Position numbers and translations under genes: made by a program. A stretch of 64,000 bases of DNA from Glandiceps talaboti (lineage: Eukaryota > Hemichordata > Enteropneusta > Spengelidae): contig NC_135549.1 in assembly GCF_964340395.1 (NCBI RefSeq), positions 4,633,501-4,697,500 of the forward strand, read 5' to 3'. Each line of letters opens with the position of its first letter. Within the stretch, counting starts at the first letter, position 1. Below are positions 1 to 62,500 of this stretch, one piece after another. Under the pieces are notes generated by a model. The model saw only the letters and a list, made by a program, of their open reading frames with translations. It made no database searches and had not been told where the DNA came from.

Positions 1-3499
<3,499 letters not shown>

Positions 3500-3552
3500 G
3501 TCTTGACTTTTTTTTGGTAATGTATCTTACATTACCAAAAAAAAGTCAAGAC
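3500..3552. repeat. Perfect 25-bp inverted repeat with 3-nt loop
   Basis: Positions 3500-3524 and 3528-3552 are exact reverse complements (gtcttgac, eight T, ggtaatgta) around the loop TCT. It could be the terminus of a foldback element or an extruding palindrome. No precursor-like imperfect pairing extends beyond it, so a miRNA is not supported. Confidence 0.95.
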
Positions 3553-3870
3553 GACTGTTGATAGTCTACTGTTTCACAAGATTAGTATAGCTACCCTCTT
3601 GCTCATGTTCTGATTCGATATTTAGATGTTATTCCTCAATATTTTTCTTCGTTTAGTCAAGGAATATACGAGTGACCTAAGGGGACTTTGTCATTACGAG
3701 TCGCTAGACGAATGCAAACCCTTAGGTAATGAGTAATGTCCGGTTGAATAAAGAAAATTCAGAATTACATCATTATTACAGTGCCAGTAATATGAAGGGA
3801 AAGTAATGGCACTTTTTGATGTTTTGACTCACACTTTGCAACAGAGCATAACCAGTGATGTAGGCACGCG

Positions 3871-3989
<119 letters not shown>

Positions 3990-4419
3990 CACTCTATACA
4001 ATAACAGAGATAATACGACCTTGAAATCTATTGCATATTGGGAATTTGATATTCCACCAGCGTAGAAGATCAGTTAATGGACCCAACTGGATAAAAATCA
4101 ATGGTAACATGGTTAAATTCACTTAGTCAATACCAGTGAGGTGGATGCATTACTAAAACATGCTACTAGCGACTCTGATAATTTTGTATTAGCTATCAAG
4201 ATCAAGATGATTGAAATATATCGACAGATATGTGTAATGAAGACTTCCGGCAGAAATCAGTATTGGTGAAGAAATGTATCGATAAATGCTTGGACTCATT
4301 GTCTATACACAATCATTGGATATATATGAAATGAAAATGAAGGTCTTTAAATTGTAATTATCTGTGTCAATGCCTAAAAGGTTCATATTGATATTAGTAG
4401 TTACGTAGTCTAAACGACA

Positions 4420-4480
4420 ATGGAAAAGATAAAGACTGTTTTTTTTCAAGTACTTCTAGTTTTAACCTTCTGTATTCTGG
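4420..4480 (+). CDS. Candidate exon 1 of gene 1 (signal peptide)
   Basis: The ATG at 4420 opens a short frame starting MEKIKTVFF, followed by a hydrophobic run rich in V, L and F and ending FCILG, a good signal-peptide shape. Signal peptidase could cut after Thr-Phe-Cys. The frame meets a GT right after GG at about 4480, leaving phase 2, which is the phase needed by the exon at 9229; the join would give Gly-His-Ser-Asp. The donor (gtagta) is weak and the 4.7 kb intron is unproven. In gene 2 the equivalent exon also ends in phase 2, which supports the expectation but not this particular candidate. The true first exon may lie elsewhere or upstream of the window. Confidence 0.35.
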
Positions 4481-6543
4481 GGTAGTAGGAATATTTACAG
4501 TCCGTTGACTTCGGCAATGTCACCGTTGTAGGAATTTAAATTTAAAGAGAAGTTGAAAAAGTACAGATGGAATAAGTCATATCGGTAGGTTTGCCATGGA
4601 TTAATTTCAGTGGGCGAAATAATGTAGGTCCGTGCTGAGTAATCAAAGTCAAAACATCTTGAGTAATCAGTTGACTTAATTTAGTCGTTAGACTTTGATA
4701 CGCATCCATTAAAGTGTTCCCAAAGGTCACCACAGTGCGCACACAGTTAACTCATTTTGCATGCAAAATATCTCTGATAACTGCGAAATTGAGCGATATT
4801 AAACAAATTGCAAATGGAGGAAGTGCCTAAAGCAGGCTATTGAAGTAGATATGTTCATTTGAAGTGTTACAGTGTAGAATAAAATATTCCAGTTCAGCGA
4901 AATATGATACCGACATTACGTTGATCATAATGGAATAAGCAGAGTAATTCTAATTCTAAGATTTTAATCATGCTCCTATGCTCTGTGTAATAATAGAATG
5001 TTTACACTCGGAGGAATCGTGCAATTACGTTATTTTATTAGTTTTCAGTGATTGATAACGAAGAAACAGATACATTATATAGAATTGTAACCGTTGGAAA
5101 TACGTTCTCAAAATCTAAGAATGACCATAAATTAATATCATAATGAAACAATCTCCCTCTACAGTGAGTCTTCTTGAGGTGAACTGACAGGAAGGTTGAA
5201 GTAAGACTTTATACAGAAAATTGTAGTTGTTGAACCTCTGTAATTTGAATATGATGTAATTTACAAAACGACGTCAGGAAGGCTAAACTATCAAATCATG
5301 GTGAATATACCGAATTCATATCCTTATCGTTACTATGGAGTTTTTCAAAGTATATACGCTCTAAGCAAAACGGGCTAAACTCCGCCATTATTATGTGTTA
5401 CTGTGAACGTGAGTTTAATAATGAAACGTTGTCATGGCAACACTTTTTTTGAAACATTATATCTATTCTAAAAGGTACATGTATATAATCATAGAACTGA
5501 AAGCTATCAGTTCGGTATGATCCGGGGTAATTAGCTTGGTTTTCCCAAAAGAAATGAATTATAATAGTTTTTCTTGCCGCAACTTTTGGATTGGGTTCCA
5601 GAATCTACCCAAGGAGTTCAACCCCTTTCACAGGTTAAAAGCTAATGAGTGGTAGCTATGCGGCAGTGATTTTAATACTTTAAAATGACGTTTCGTGGGA
5701 ATTTGTATTATAGTGAACTTCGATAATTCTTTTTTTGTGCAAGTATAACGAGAAATCCATCACCAGATTGAAATGAACATGCTCCCACATTTATAGTTGG
5801 ATGGTTAGTCGTGTCATATAAAAATAAAATGCTAACAAGTATTGATGCAAACGTTTAATAACTTTTAACTCTACCTAATATGTATCCATGTAAACCAATT
5901 TCTTACTTTGAAAGTGTATCTTTCTACGAACACGTAAACTTTACCAAAACCTGCTAATTAGTAAAATAAATATGCACACATTTTAACCGAAATGTATATA
6001 TCGTTTTATAACAGTCATATGCTTCTAGCAATGTCTATTTCATTTTCCGAAAATCCTACCGAAGGACAAACAAAATACATTAAATATTGGCAAAATTATT
6101 CTTAAGGGTAAAGGATTTCCATGCATTGTTGAACTGAAATATCATGCCTATAGAAACTTTCACTCAGACAAATCGATTTTTGAAACACTTAAAATCGTGA
6201 AATGTGGGACACCCATTGTAATATGTATTTACACAATTAAGCATCATTATATTGTTCTGATATCTATTCCTGTAATCAGTTTCCTGCCATTATAGCTAAT
6301 TATTCATGAGAATACACATGGATATTCGTCCCACTTTTTTCAATCTGTGCACTATATCTTAAGCAAGTTTCACATCATTCAATCGAAAGCCTATCGAAGG
6401 ACACTCCAACAAATCCCCCAAATACTTCTATATGAGTAACAACTGAAATTTATATATTTTTCTTAATTTTGACTCAGAAGGTAAAGGTCAGATACCAATA
6501 GAAAGGTCATATCTGATAATTTATTGATACATACTTTAATTAA

Positions 6544-6712
6544 GTGTCTGTGTCTGTGTCTGTGTCTGTGTCTGTGTCTGTGTCTTGTCTTGTCTTGGTT
6601 TGTATTGTGTTGTCTCATCTCGTCTCGTCTCGTCTCGTCTTGTCTTGTCTTGTCTTGTCTTGTCTTGTCTTGTCTTGTCTTGTCTCGTCTCGTCTCGTCT
6701 CGTCTCGTCTGG
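6544..6712. repeat. Compound hexamer/pentamer array
   Basis: (TGTCTG)n at 6544-6583 changes into TCTTG and TCTCG pentamers up to 6712, with blocks of the two pentamers alternating. The strand is strongly pyrimidine/GT biased. Confidence 0.95.
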
Positions 6713-6829
6713 TCTTTTATGTTCTTGAACTATTGTACAAGTGGTGGATTTTACAACAAATATGGTCAATATTCAGTAAGAAGTGATATAAGTAGCAACG
6801 TGATGCATGTATGTGTATAACATCCCTTG

Positions 6830-7730
6830 TTCTTTATTACCTTTGGACATCATTTGAAAGAAATTGATAATAATTAAATACAACAAAGTGTACAATTAGC
6901 ACAAGATAAAGGAATGGCTTGTTTTTGTGATTGACCCTAAACGTTATGGGAAATAATTATGGTCTTAAAAGGAAAATTGGTCCTGGTCTCTCTGCAGTCT
7001 CTTTGTATTACAGTTTGACAGTTTCGCACTGAAAAGTGATTTTTAAAAATGAAAGTCAAGGTAGAGGACAAATAAAATGACATCAGCAGAAAGCATCTTT
7101 TAGGAGTAGATACTTTATGAAGTCTTATTGTTCTGGAGCTGTTGCACAAATCATTGATTTTTACATAATGAGATGGGCATAAACACTTGAATGGAATGTC
7201 AATATGCTACAGTCAGTTGTGTAGAAAATTATGATATGTATTATAAATATGGCTAACATTCATTAAAAACATGAACATCAAAATATTTTTTGTGTATCCC
7301 TTCTATATTACTTGTAGACATGACTTAAGAGAAATTAGTAGCAAGTAAATACTACAAGTGTCTGTGATATGCAAGAAATTGTCTATTTTTGGTCTTTGAC
7401 CCTGAGAGCCAAATTCAAATTCGTAAACAAAAGTTTACACCTGCTAATATAGGGATAGGCACCTGCACGGCTTCTCTATGTATTACAGTAGTTGGGTTAA
7501 AAATTTAAAATTTAAAAATTTTAATTTAAAAAACACAAACATGGCCGCCACTTGGTCAAATTTGCATATGTTGCAAAAAAAAGTTACGTGCATAATGTCC
7601 TATATGATATGTCACTGTTGTGCCAGGTTTAAATGAAGTTGAATATCGCATGTCTGAGAAACGATATATTATGGAATAACTGACGGGGGTGGGAGGGAGG
7701 GACGGTCAGGCAGTCAATTGTAATAGCCCC
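6830..7730 (+). repeat. Old dispersed repeat family, 'catggccgccacttggtcaa' type
   Basis: The stretch contains partial internal duplications (6830-7020 against 7310-7510). It then has a block with 'catggccgccacttggtcaa', 'gtgccaggtttaaatgaag' and a 3' end 'aatagccccctatttgtgg'. The same order recurs at 50500-50760, and parts recur near 12790 and 28850-29040. It behaves like an interspersed element (SINE-like or a 5'-truncated LINE) with no coding potential. Confidence 0.55.
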
Positions 7731-7886
7731 CTATTTGTGGACAAAAAATATGAAAACTATCAGCAAACGTATGCTAATGAGGTTAATTAATATTTTGCAG
7801 ATTAGATCAAAATCTAATCAATCATAACCATGGAAATATAATATCAGTATACCAAATATCAACAGACGGGAAGACAGAGGCTGATT

Positions 7887-7887
<1 letters not shown>

Positions 7888-7942
<55 letters not shown>

Positions 7943-8139
7943 TTGGTAGAACATTAGCGTCCCTCAGGAACTAAACAAGACGAAGTTAAATTATATATCA
8001 TGATAGCAATATGATGATGATGGTGGTGGTAATGATGATGATGGTGGTGGTGGTGGTAGAACATAACTTATTTCATGTAATATTATTGAGCTTGCGTACG
8101 TACACTATCACCAACATAGCAGCAGCAGCAGCAGCAACG

Positions 8140-8179
<40 letters not shown>

Positions 8180-8187
8180 CGACGACG

Positions 8188-8220
<33 letters not shown>

Positions 8221-8222
8221 CA
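7888..8222. repeat. (CA)n, (GATGGT)n and (CAA)n arrays
   Basis: (CA)n lies at 7888-7939, a GAT/GGT-rich tract at 8011-8056, and a CAG/CAA/CGA trinucleotide tract at 8119-8222. Poly-Thr or poly-Cys open frames arise from the last. Confidence 0.93.
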
Positions 8223-9228
8223 GTGATAATAATGCAAAGATCATTACCATCACTAGCAACAGGATATGACTGTGTTGTGACATTGTTGCACATTATAACA
8301 TACATCCCAACTAGGAATTCGAATTCTTTTTGTCTACGATTATGCCATCACTATGGGTGATCCATTAAAACTGAAGTGGTCATTTAAAGTCATCGGTTAT
8401 CTTTTGCTTTCTATTTCACGGCTTGGTTCTATATTGAGTAACAGTTTCTCGCTGAGTTCATTCATATGACGGGTATCTAGCAAAGTCTCTAAAGGCATGA
8501 TTTGGCATTCATCTCGCGTATACTTCTAATGCTTATGTACCATAGTGTACTAGCATATATCTTTACTGCTAACATACCGTAATCACTTGGACACAGGGGA
8601 AATACATGTAGAAGTTCAATTCTTAAACCGAGTTAAAACGACATACACCTGCGGGGCAGGAAACAGCTGAGTACTGTTCTATGCAACTTCATTCTAACCT
8701 ACCTGCCATACTACAGTCCCATTGGCGCTCCCTCCGCGATCCCAATTTATTTACTTTTTTTTCATCTTGATATATTTACATAACAATCTCATTTGACTAT
8801 TGAATTAAAACTTGAAAAGATGACGAAATCTTAACTATCAATGGTAGTATCCCCCACAAGGTTTGTCATCATTCGTAAACTTATAAATGTATTTGTGTAA
8901 GCCGTATATCATGACCACATGAGCAGTTTAGTATCTATGCATAAATAACGTATACATTTACCAAAAATAGATCTAGAAATTGGCTGAAAAGCTTGTCAAT
9001 GATATCAGTAATCATATCACTACTATTTTATTTTTCCATTTCAGGTTTCACAATATATTTTTGAAATGTACTAATAAATGTAGGATAGGATTGGCAGGAA
9101 AAGGCTAGGGAGAGTTGCTTTGTAAAAGTAATCATACGATTCCTTATTTGGCCAAATATGATGGCCATTTTACGCACTGTAACATGTCTTTTAGGTTATC
9201 ATAATTCCTTCTTTCTTTCTATTTGTAG

Positions 9229-54806
<45,578 letters not shown>

Positions 54807-56280
54807 TATTACAAGTAAACTTACATTGACTTGCTATCTATGTATCTATGTCTGTGACAATAATAATGTTTTCTTGATACTTGATAATTTATCGGTTTTT
54901 ACCCTACACTACTGTTGAGGCGCACTTGGCGTTCGACTTACAGCAATTTATTTGAGTTCAAATTGAGATTGGTGTAGGTAAACTGTGACAGTAGATTGTG
55001 CGAGTAATCGTCGTCGAACATGCATACTGAAGGACCCCCTGATTGTGATGGTCGCTGTCTACTCAACACAACGTTTGAAGTACAACACTGAAACCTTTGT
55101 ATTCATGAGTTTAATGCAACAGTCGTAATTTACAGAAAAAGAAAAAAAAATGAAAAGGCGGATATTCGATACACTATGTCAGCATCTACTGTTGATCGCA
55201 TTGATTCACTTCCACTCAGTGCTCCGTTTAGATCCGTACCTCACTTGGACTGGCAGGTTGCCATGACGGCGGCTCGGAAATCTTCTCACTGGGAACTCCA
55301 AAGTAGCATACCAACAATCATCAGTTGGGATTTAATTCGATCAAAACCTTAGCGGCTGTGTGAAAAGACTAGTCTCTGCGAAGGTTGTAATTTGAATAAA
55401 CCAACGTCATCCATTATGCTTGATTTCATCACATCGTCAACATATCTCTCTTTTGTCTGATGAGCAAACTAATTGGATTCTATCTGGGTTGCTAGTTAGT
55501 GTAATCACAGTGGTATAGCTACTGGTTAAACCAGACAGGTTCCTTGCACCTCCTTATCTCTGTAGGTGGAGCATACGTGTACGCCTAAACTACAATAATA
55601 CACAACAAATCATAACTCTATTCTCTTCTGATGTACGTGTTAAAATCCGTGTACTTTTCATCATTAAATTGCTTATTATTAACGGCTTTGTCTTTTCAAT
55701 GTCAAATCTGGTGCAGTAGTTTTGCAATCAGGTGGTTCAAATACCTGGGCGGGGGTGATTAACAACATGAGGAAAATTTAGTCCGTTTAATTTGAATATT
55801 GTGAGCTCTTGAGAGTGGCGTTCCGCAAACGCAGAATAATCAGTGACCGCTTAAGATCCATAATCTCTCGTTAATTTCGCCTGGACCGATATATGGAAAC
55901 GCGACAGGAAAACCTGCAATACGATTAGATATTACTCCGCATTACTGTGGCAAAGATTAATTTGTACGGATAGATGCGGGTAACAGCTGGGATGAAACGG
56001 GGAGTTAATTTTGTAAGTAATGAATAAAGTATTACATTTCTTTGTTAGGAGTAGAAATGGTTTTCTCTAAATAAAAGAACTTTCAAAGAATTAGATACAT
56101 GAATCGAGGACGCGAATTAATGGTGAAGTCAGTCGTCCGATAAATCTGATATAATTTATTGTGAACACCACGACTTAGTGATGGGCCATAGAGGGAGCTC
56201 ACTAGGTGTTTCCACTAACTACTGAGGACGCTTTACATTGCTATAGCCACATATACACGTCTTCTGTTGGACAGTGTAAA
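54807..56280. other. Intergenic: 3' flank of gene 1
   Basis: No open frame or conserved block is seen. An AATAAA at 55395-55400 is the first clear polyadenylation signal after the gene 1 stop and would give a 3' UTR of about 600 bases; a second lies near 56022. Neither is flanked by an obvious GT-rich element that would settle the choice. Confidence 0.3.
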
Positions 56281-56413
56281 GCCTGGTGCATATATACTCC
56301 ATGATTGGCCTAGCGGCGTGCGACGTCAGAAAATGTTTTAATGCTCACAAGTACATTACGACGACAGCGTCGTAAGGAGACTGTCACAACTACAACCACG
56401 GCCACCTAGGGAC
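56281..56413 (+). promoter_or_regulatory. Candidate promoter and 5' UTR of gene 2
   Basis: The 130 bases before the gene 2 ATG hold a TATATA string (about 56290), a reverse CCAAT-like ATTGGCC (about 56304), a CRE-like cGACGTCA (56321-56328) and a perfect 8-bp hairpin with a 4-nt loop at 56356-56375. The order, with TATA farthest upstream, is unusual, so the TATA string may not be the functional element. All assignments are by motif only. Confidence 0.3.
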
Positions 56414-56493
56414 ATGTCAGCTACAAGAATGTTAGTGTTGGGGACGATTATATCAATGTTTGTATTTAGTGCTGTTTCTACTGGAAACAAGAG
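56414..56493 (+). CDS. Gene 2 exon 1: signal peptide of a second Cys-loop channel
   Basis: The ATG at 56414 opens MSATRMLVLGTIISMFVFSA, then VSTGNK and a split Arg codon, ending AG before donor gtaggt (phase 2). It has a charged n-region, a hydrophobic core and small residues (Ala-Val-Ser) for signal peptidase cleavage. The phase matches the exon at 59520, giving Arg-Tyr-Lys-Glu at the join. The ATG has A at -3 relative to its first base, a favourable Kozak context. Confidence 0.75.
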
Positions 56494-59400
56494 GTAGGTG
56501 TTTAGGTTTATATAGCTATTATTCACTGTAAATCGAAACGTCGATACTTTGTTTACAGTAAGTTTACATCATATCATGTAGTCACATTCCATAGGTGTGT
56601 ACTACACGACTTTGTATCTTCGCCGTTGACTATAGTTATTGTAACGCCACACTTAGTCAATGCATGATATGTGTATTCAATATCTAATAGTCGCTTCAAA
56701 TAAATGACGCTCATAATACCGTCTGCCATCACGTTGGCGTAGAGCCGACGGCGTTCTATGCTGATGACGACGGATTTACCTGTATACTACGTATATGCAG
56801 TGTTATAACTTACATGGCTTTGTGCTGACGCTACAGCCTCCATATGAAAGAACTAATTCAGTTTATAAATATTACATCCGTGCGTTGCAAACTACAATAA
56901 GTAATGGATGTTTTTTATGAACATTTATTGCATGTACATTCTAAACGTTCCCCCCATGTCTTCAGATATTTTAGGCACTACTAATATACAGTTAGCAAAT
57001 GCGTATTTGTCGAGTGGCGTTAGACAATATAATTTACAGAAATATGTGTTGTAGGAAACAAGGTGAGCATATGTGTCACCGGAATAGTCATCGATAGACC
57101 GTATACGAAAATAACCAGGCTACTGTAGCACGTTAAAATGTGGGTATTATTAGGTGAAAATTGAAGTACAAAATCTAATGGAACAACTGCAAGCATCTGG
57201 TTAAGTGACTAATATCCATCGACTCCAATCCTCCAATCACATAAATATTTCTTTCTGATAAGATTGACGACAGATGGAAATTTTGAACAACAAAGGTGCG
57301 TGTCTGTGCCCTTTAAATGGATACTTTCATGTATATACTAAAAACAGAAAGACCTGCATTTCTTTTTAAAAGATATATAATACCAATATATAATACCAAT
57401 CCGTATGTTCCTTTATCATGTTTTTGGTGGCGTTGTGAGCAACAACAGAAGCAGCTGTCTACAATCTGGGAGGCTTGACACGCGGCTCAATATTTCATCA
57501 GCAATGTGTACCACTTTGATCTCCTGGATTTTAAACCTTTTTACACGTTTTGCCGAGGTCGTATTCGTTCACCTTGTTGAGTCGTTAAGGTCAAATAGCC
57601 GTCAAGGGATAGCAAACTTTTTTATTTTTAGTAGCAGTTTCTTGAATAACACATCACCCACCTACCACGTTAAGTCTTTTAAGAAGACTGCGTGAAAAAC
57701 TAATATCCTTACATAATGCCGTGCCACCTTGAGAGAAAGATAGATAGCGATATGTAAGCGTTTAGGCGGACACGGTCATAAATCTAAAAGTGTAACACGG
57801 TTGTAGAAAGGTTAGTATTTAATGCCTGCTGAGAGATAAATATAGCAGCTGTTTGCCCATTTGTTTAAACGAAGTACAATGTGTACATCGAATGAGCAAC
57901 TCTACGGACCTACGTACTCTGCTGTATATGACAATGTGTTTTTATAGGAATCGTTGGGCTTATATTAGACATTTCATTGCAAATTTAGAATGTATACAAG
58001 CCTGCAGCTGTCACACTACCAACTGTATCTGTAAAACGCTTTGTTGGTTTCCATCTAATAGCATCGACCCTCTCTGTCTGGAAATGCCATTACTACATCA
58101 TTGCTAACAAGTTCAACATGTCGTAAAATATAACGACACAGCCCAAGTACTTATACACGGTGATATTACCTTCATGGCTGGCAAACGATACACTGCTATA
58201 AGTCTAGATCTGTTGTTACTGTCACGTAGAATTGTTTAACAGGCCGGCGTTTCAAGTGACGTCGATAGATAGTTTACAAGAGCCCATTTATTTTCCAAAT
58301 TTCCTGGTTGTCTCGATTTACCTTTGTTAGGAATATTAAGGGCGATTACAAACAGCCCTTCTAAGTGTTTGAATTAGCCGAACCATGTCAAAAAACGTCA
58401 CTTACGTACACGGCCGTCGACACCATTCTTTCCGACACAAGCCATTTGCCAATTGTGGTAGTTTAGCAGTTGAGGCGTGAAGTGAAATTTAAGCAAGTCA
58501 TGTTCGTATTTCTACTTTATCAGCAAGAAGTGCTGCCTTTTCAGTACTATCTCGAACAACTCATGCAATGAGTGTTTTCAGGGGAAATGTATCAGAGTAT
58601 ATCAAGATAATAGTTTTCAATTATTTCCATTCCTGTCCACCAAATCGAGGTTTTGATAGAAATGCACAGAGCAAGATCAGAATTTCAATAGCTCAACAAA
58701 TGACCCTGCACGTTTCATATCACCAGTTTTGAAGAAATTCAGAATGAAGGTAAATTAAGGATGCAAATATCACTTACATGATCGTCGTCTCAATTTCATT
58801 GAACATTGGATCTAGATTTAAATTCAAGCAATAACGTCAGTACAATTGGTAAAACTTAGCAATAATTTTAATTATCGCTCGACACGGTTTGATGCATGTA
58901 GAAAACGTCATTGGAATGTAATCTTGTTTGCGAGTTTGGTCTGTCCTGTCTCAAAATTATTCTTTTCATTTATATGTGAAAATGACGAAGCACCGTGTGA
59001 GATGCAACTATCAGCAAATGGTTGTTTTGTGTGAATGGCAAAATGATATGATCTTATTTCAGATACTTCGGACAAGCAAGCAAGTTGAAGTTTTGCACCT
59101 CTGATATCGATAATAAAATCCATCTTACTCGACATACACTAGAACATTTTTTATTTGGCTCTTTCTCGGTTTATCTGAGCTCTCAGCATCGTAATTTATG
59201 AATGTGTACAAGATCAGCTTTCACACTTCTAATTTACAACCGTCGTATCGCACGATATGCAATGTGGCAGCGAACTTGGGGAAAACACAAGTGTATGCAT
59301 GAGCTAATATGCAACGACTCTGCAAGGTTGGCTGGTTGACAACTATATACTCATCACTTTTCACAATCAAGTTGCATTGAAGATATACTTTAATCTCACA

Positions 59401-59519
59401 TGTTCGCTAATCTTATATGTGCAACATGGCTGCTGCTTCACGAAAAATGTTTTAACAACGTACATTGCTGAACGTATCTGGACGTAACAATGGCTTTTTA
59501 AAAGTTTGTCTCTTTCCAG
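56494..59519 (+). other. Intron 1 of gene 2
   Basis: No array, element or further exon recognised. The 96-codon frame at 57405-57695 has no signature and no splice context. Confidence 0.6.
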
Positions 59520-59590
59520 ATATAAAGAGACACTGCAATCCGTTCTAAAGAACGAGGAATACGACGAAGAATTAAGACCCGATGCTGGAG
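59520..59590 (+). CDS. Gene 2 exon 2: start of mature ligand-binding domain
   Basis: The 71-bp exon follows acceptor tctttccag and ends before donor gtaagg. It reads YKETLQSVLKNEEYDEELRP then DAG. It is the paralogue of the exon at 9229: same length, same phases, and the shared 'YDEE.RP' core. It belongs to a tandem Cys-loop anion channel gene whose later exons lie beyond the window. Confidence 0.9.
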
Positions 59591-62500
59591 GTAAGGTTGA
59601 CACTAGACAATTATATTACCATTTACCGTTTTATTCTATACTTTGCAATGTATATATAACTGACACCTGTATTTAACCCTCTTCCTTTGTCAGTGTTAAG
59701 TGATAGCCACACTTCACATTTTCAATGAAATACTGTCACTTTTTATTTAAAGTATCCTTTGCTTTGGAACTACCCTACGATTTCATTACAAAATGTTAAG
59801 ATAAATGTACACTAATTGCCAAGTGACATTAACGCATGTCTACTGGAATTAGGGCAAAATTTGATACCTATTCAAAGTTAATGAAAATTACCTTGGGCAT
59901 CATTAATCTTGTACCGTCGTATAAGTAAGAAAATGTGTAAATTTCTATTAACTCGCTCTATCAAAGACTGGCTGCATTGTCTAGAGAATTCTGAACAGAC
60001 TCCAATCAATTGCATAGACAATGATCTGGGATAGGAATAACTAACTAAACAAATCGACTGGTAGTATTTTAAATATAATACAAAGATAGCTGGTACACTT
60101 ATTATTCGTACTCGATATGTTAGACTACATCCGTGACATACGTGTGCTAAATTCGTTCCCCTGTCTCTTTACCAATTTTGCTGATTCTGATGCGATGGAG
60201 AGTATTTGCTAGTCGATCATTTCATTACCTTTAATATGTTTGAGCATTGGCCAAGAAGAATAAAATTGTATTTGCCAGAAGCAGTATATTGATATTCAAA
60301 TTAGTTTATTTTAAGGTCCCCCAGTTCTAAATATTACAAACTACATGATTAATGACTAGTTTTAAAATGGGCCGTTCTTTTATTTTAAAAGCAAAGGAAA
60401 ATACCATAAAAGAAAAATCCCGTAGAGGCATAAGAAGTCCGAACATTTCATGTATTTTCTATCCCGTAATTCTTGAAATCTTTACTAATTACATATTTCA
60501 ATATTACCGTATACTGTGTCTGCAGTAGAATCCTTCATGATTGTTCATCATGCCAAATTATCAAAGGCGTTAATTGTCCCCTGGATACCTGTGATCATAC
60601 ATCACTCATACAAAAGAATGTGCTTATTTACAGTTTCACTATGACAATAAAGATAATTTCAAACATCACACCATTTTTACGTTTACCACAATGTTTTTTT
60701 CTCGCTCTACTTTTGCCGCTTTGCTATACAACCTTCTGTATGCAAATTGAAAGTAGGCCGAATATCGTCAGATTTCAAACTGTAAATGTCAAAACACCTT
60801 AATCTGAATTAAATACACACGTAATACATCTAGCTATAATACTCTTAAATTCATAGATTCGTCATCGTATTGATATTCTACAGGTTGTTTTTCTAGTTGT
60901 AGAAATCCGATACAAAAAACACTTCTCAGTACATCATTGAGATGGCATCCAATTAGAGTACATTGTACTCGCTGTATATCAACAAGCACCACATACCTGC
61001 AACCATTTATACACACTTAGCTGACAAAAAACCTTCTTCCCCAAATCAAATTTCTGACACACCTTGATAAAATCGGACACAAACTCACGCGTGTACATTC
61101 TACATCAAATTGTTCGAATAAAAAATGTCTCCACATCATTATATTTATTTTCTATCGAATCTGATGCAATCAATATTATTATCTTTGATATTTATAGCGT
61201 TTATCACATAATTAGCAAACGTAATCAAGAAAAAATTCCCATTGGTGCGCGATATCTGTATTTCCCCCATAAGGACGACAATGTCGTCTCCGAGACCTAT
61301 GGTCCCAGTGAAACATGTTTTCCGATAGTTTGTATTGAACGACTCAGCTTCAATTTGTTTATTTTGTGTCGGTTCTGTCAGTGCAATGCTATCAACACTT
61401 AAGATTGGTTGGTTGCTTTAATCAGACGAGCACTAAACCTTATCAGCAAATTCCCTATGGTTTGTGACTATCTTCATCTTACGTCTGCTCGTAAATTCAA
61501 TCACTATTTTTGCAATTACAAATTTCAATTAAATTTATGAGTCATAACCCACGTACAGACTTTATTCGACGTATGTAATATTACTCTATTAGTTTTTTAT
61601 CACTATACACAGGTGTAGGCTAAACAAGTTATGATTTGTGAAACTATAAATGCACCAAGGCTAGTAATAATGTTGGATGTGCGATGCCGAATCTCAATCT
61701 GGGGATTGGGGGGGATAACGTAGAGATTACACACCAGTTGACGTTAGGGAATCCACGTGTCAGCAATATAAGGCGATCGATGGTTTGCTTTTAGTTATAA
61801 CTCAGTTCATTGGTTCTAATGTCTTTCTTAAATTTGCTATTTTAGTAAATATGAAAAATGTTTAGATAAAAATACCAATAGTAACAGCTGGTATATTTTG
61901 CCTTCTGGTTACATAGTATATGCCAGCGACTGAATTCATCTCCTGGACAGGACTGAGCGAACCTACGCATATACAAAACATGGCGTGCAATGTAGCAAAC
62001 AATACGTATGGAATGACCTTTTCTCAGAACTACTTTTAACCAAATTGACGGACTGTGTAGTACACTTCAATATGTATGAGTTTAAGTAGATCACATGGAC
62101 AGATACTACTGTATGTATGGAAACTTTCCCTAGCCAAGAGATTGTTAATTGCAGGTATAGCATGCTAAACAGCGAATCAATGAAAGCAAGAGAAATATTG
62201 AGTGTTCAATCGAAGCTTCAATTGAGGTAACGATATTCATTGCTGATATCAAATGTAATTTAGTCGTACTGAAATGTGGCATAGGTATGTGCAGACACGC
62301 CAATACAGCCAACTGTAGCAACCCACTCAGTCATGATAATTCAAAATGGATAATCTCGCCAAGCGAAACCAATATTTGCTCTAAATCCTGTATACACATA
62401 CTTAACACTTTCGTAGCGGAATATATAATTCAGGTTTGGTTTTGTCTATTTCAAATACATATAATTTGAAACATTTGCTTAATTGTGCTTGTGACTCAAA

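Noticed and set aside
55440-55500. CTGATGA string near 55457
   Set aside because: Checked for a hammerhead core; no downstream GAAA with a stem-loop at the right spacing.
57405-57695. 96-codon frame in gene 2 intron 1
   Set aside because: No recognisable motif and no splice support; chance frame.
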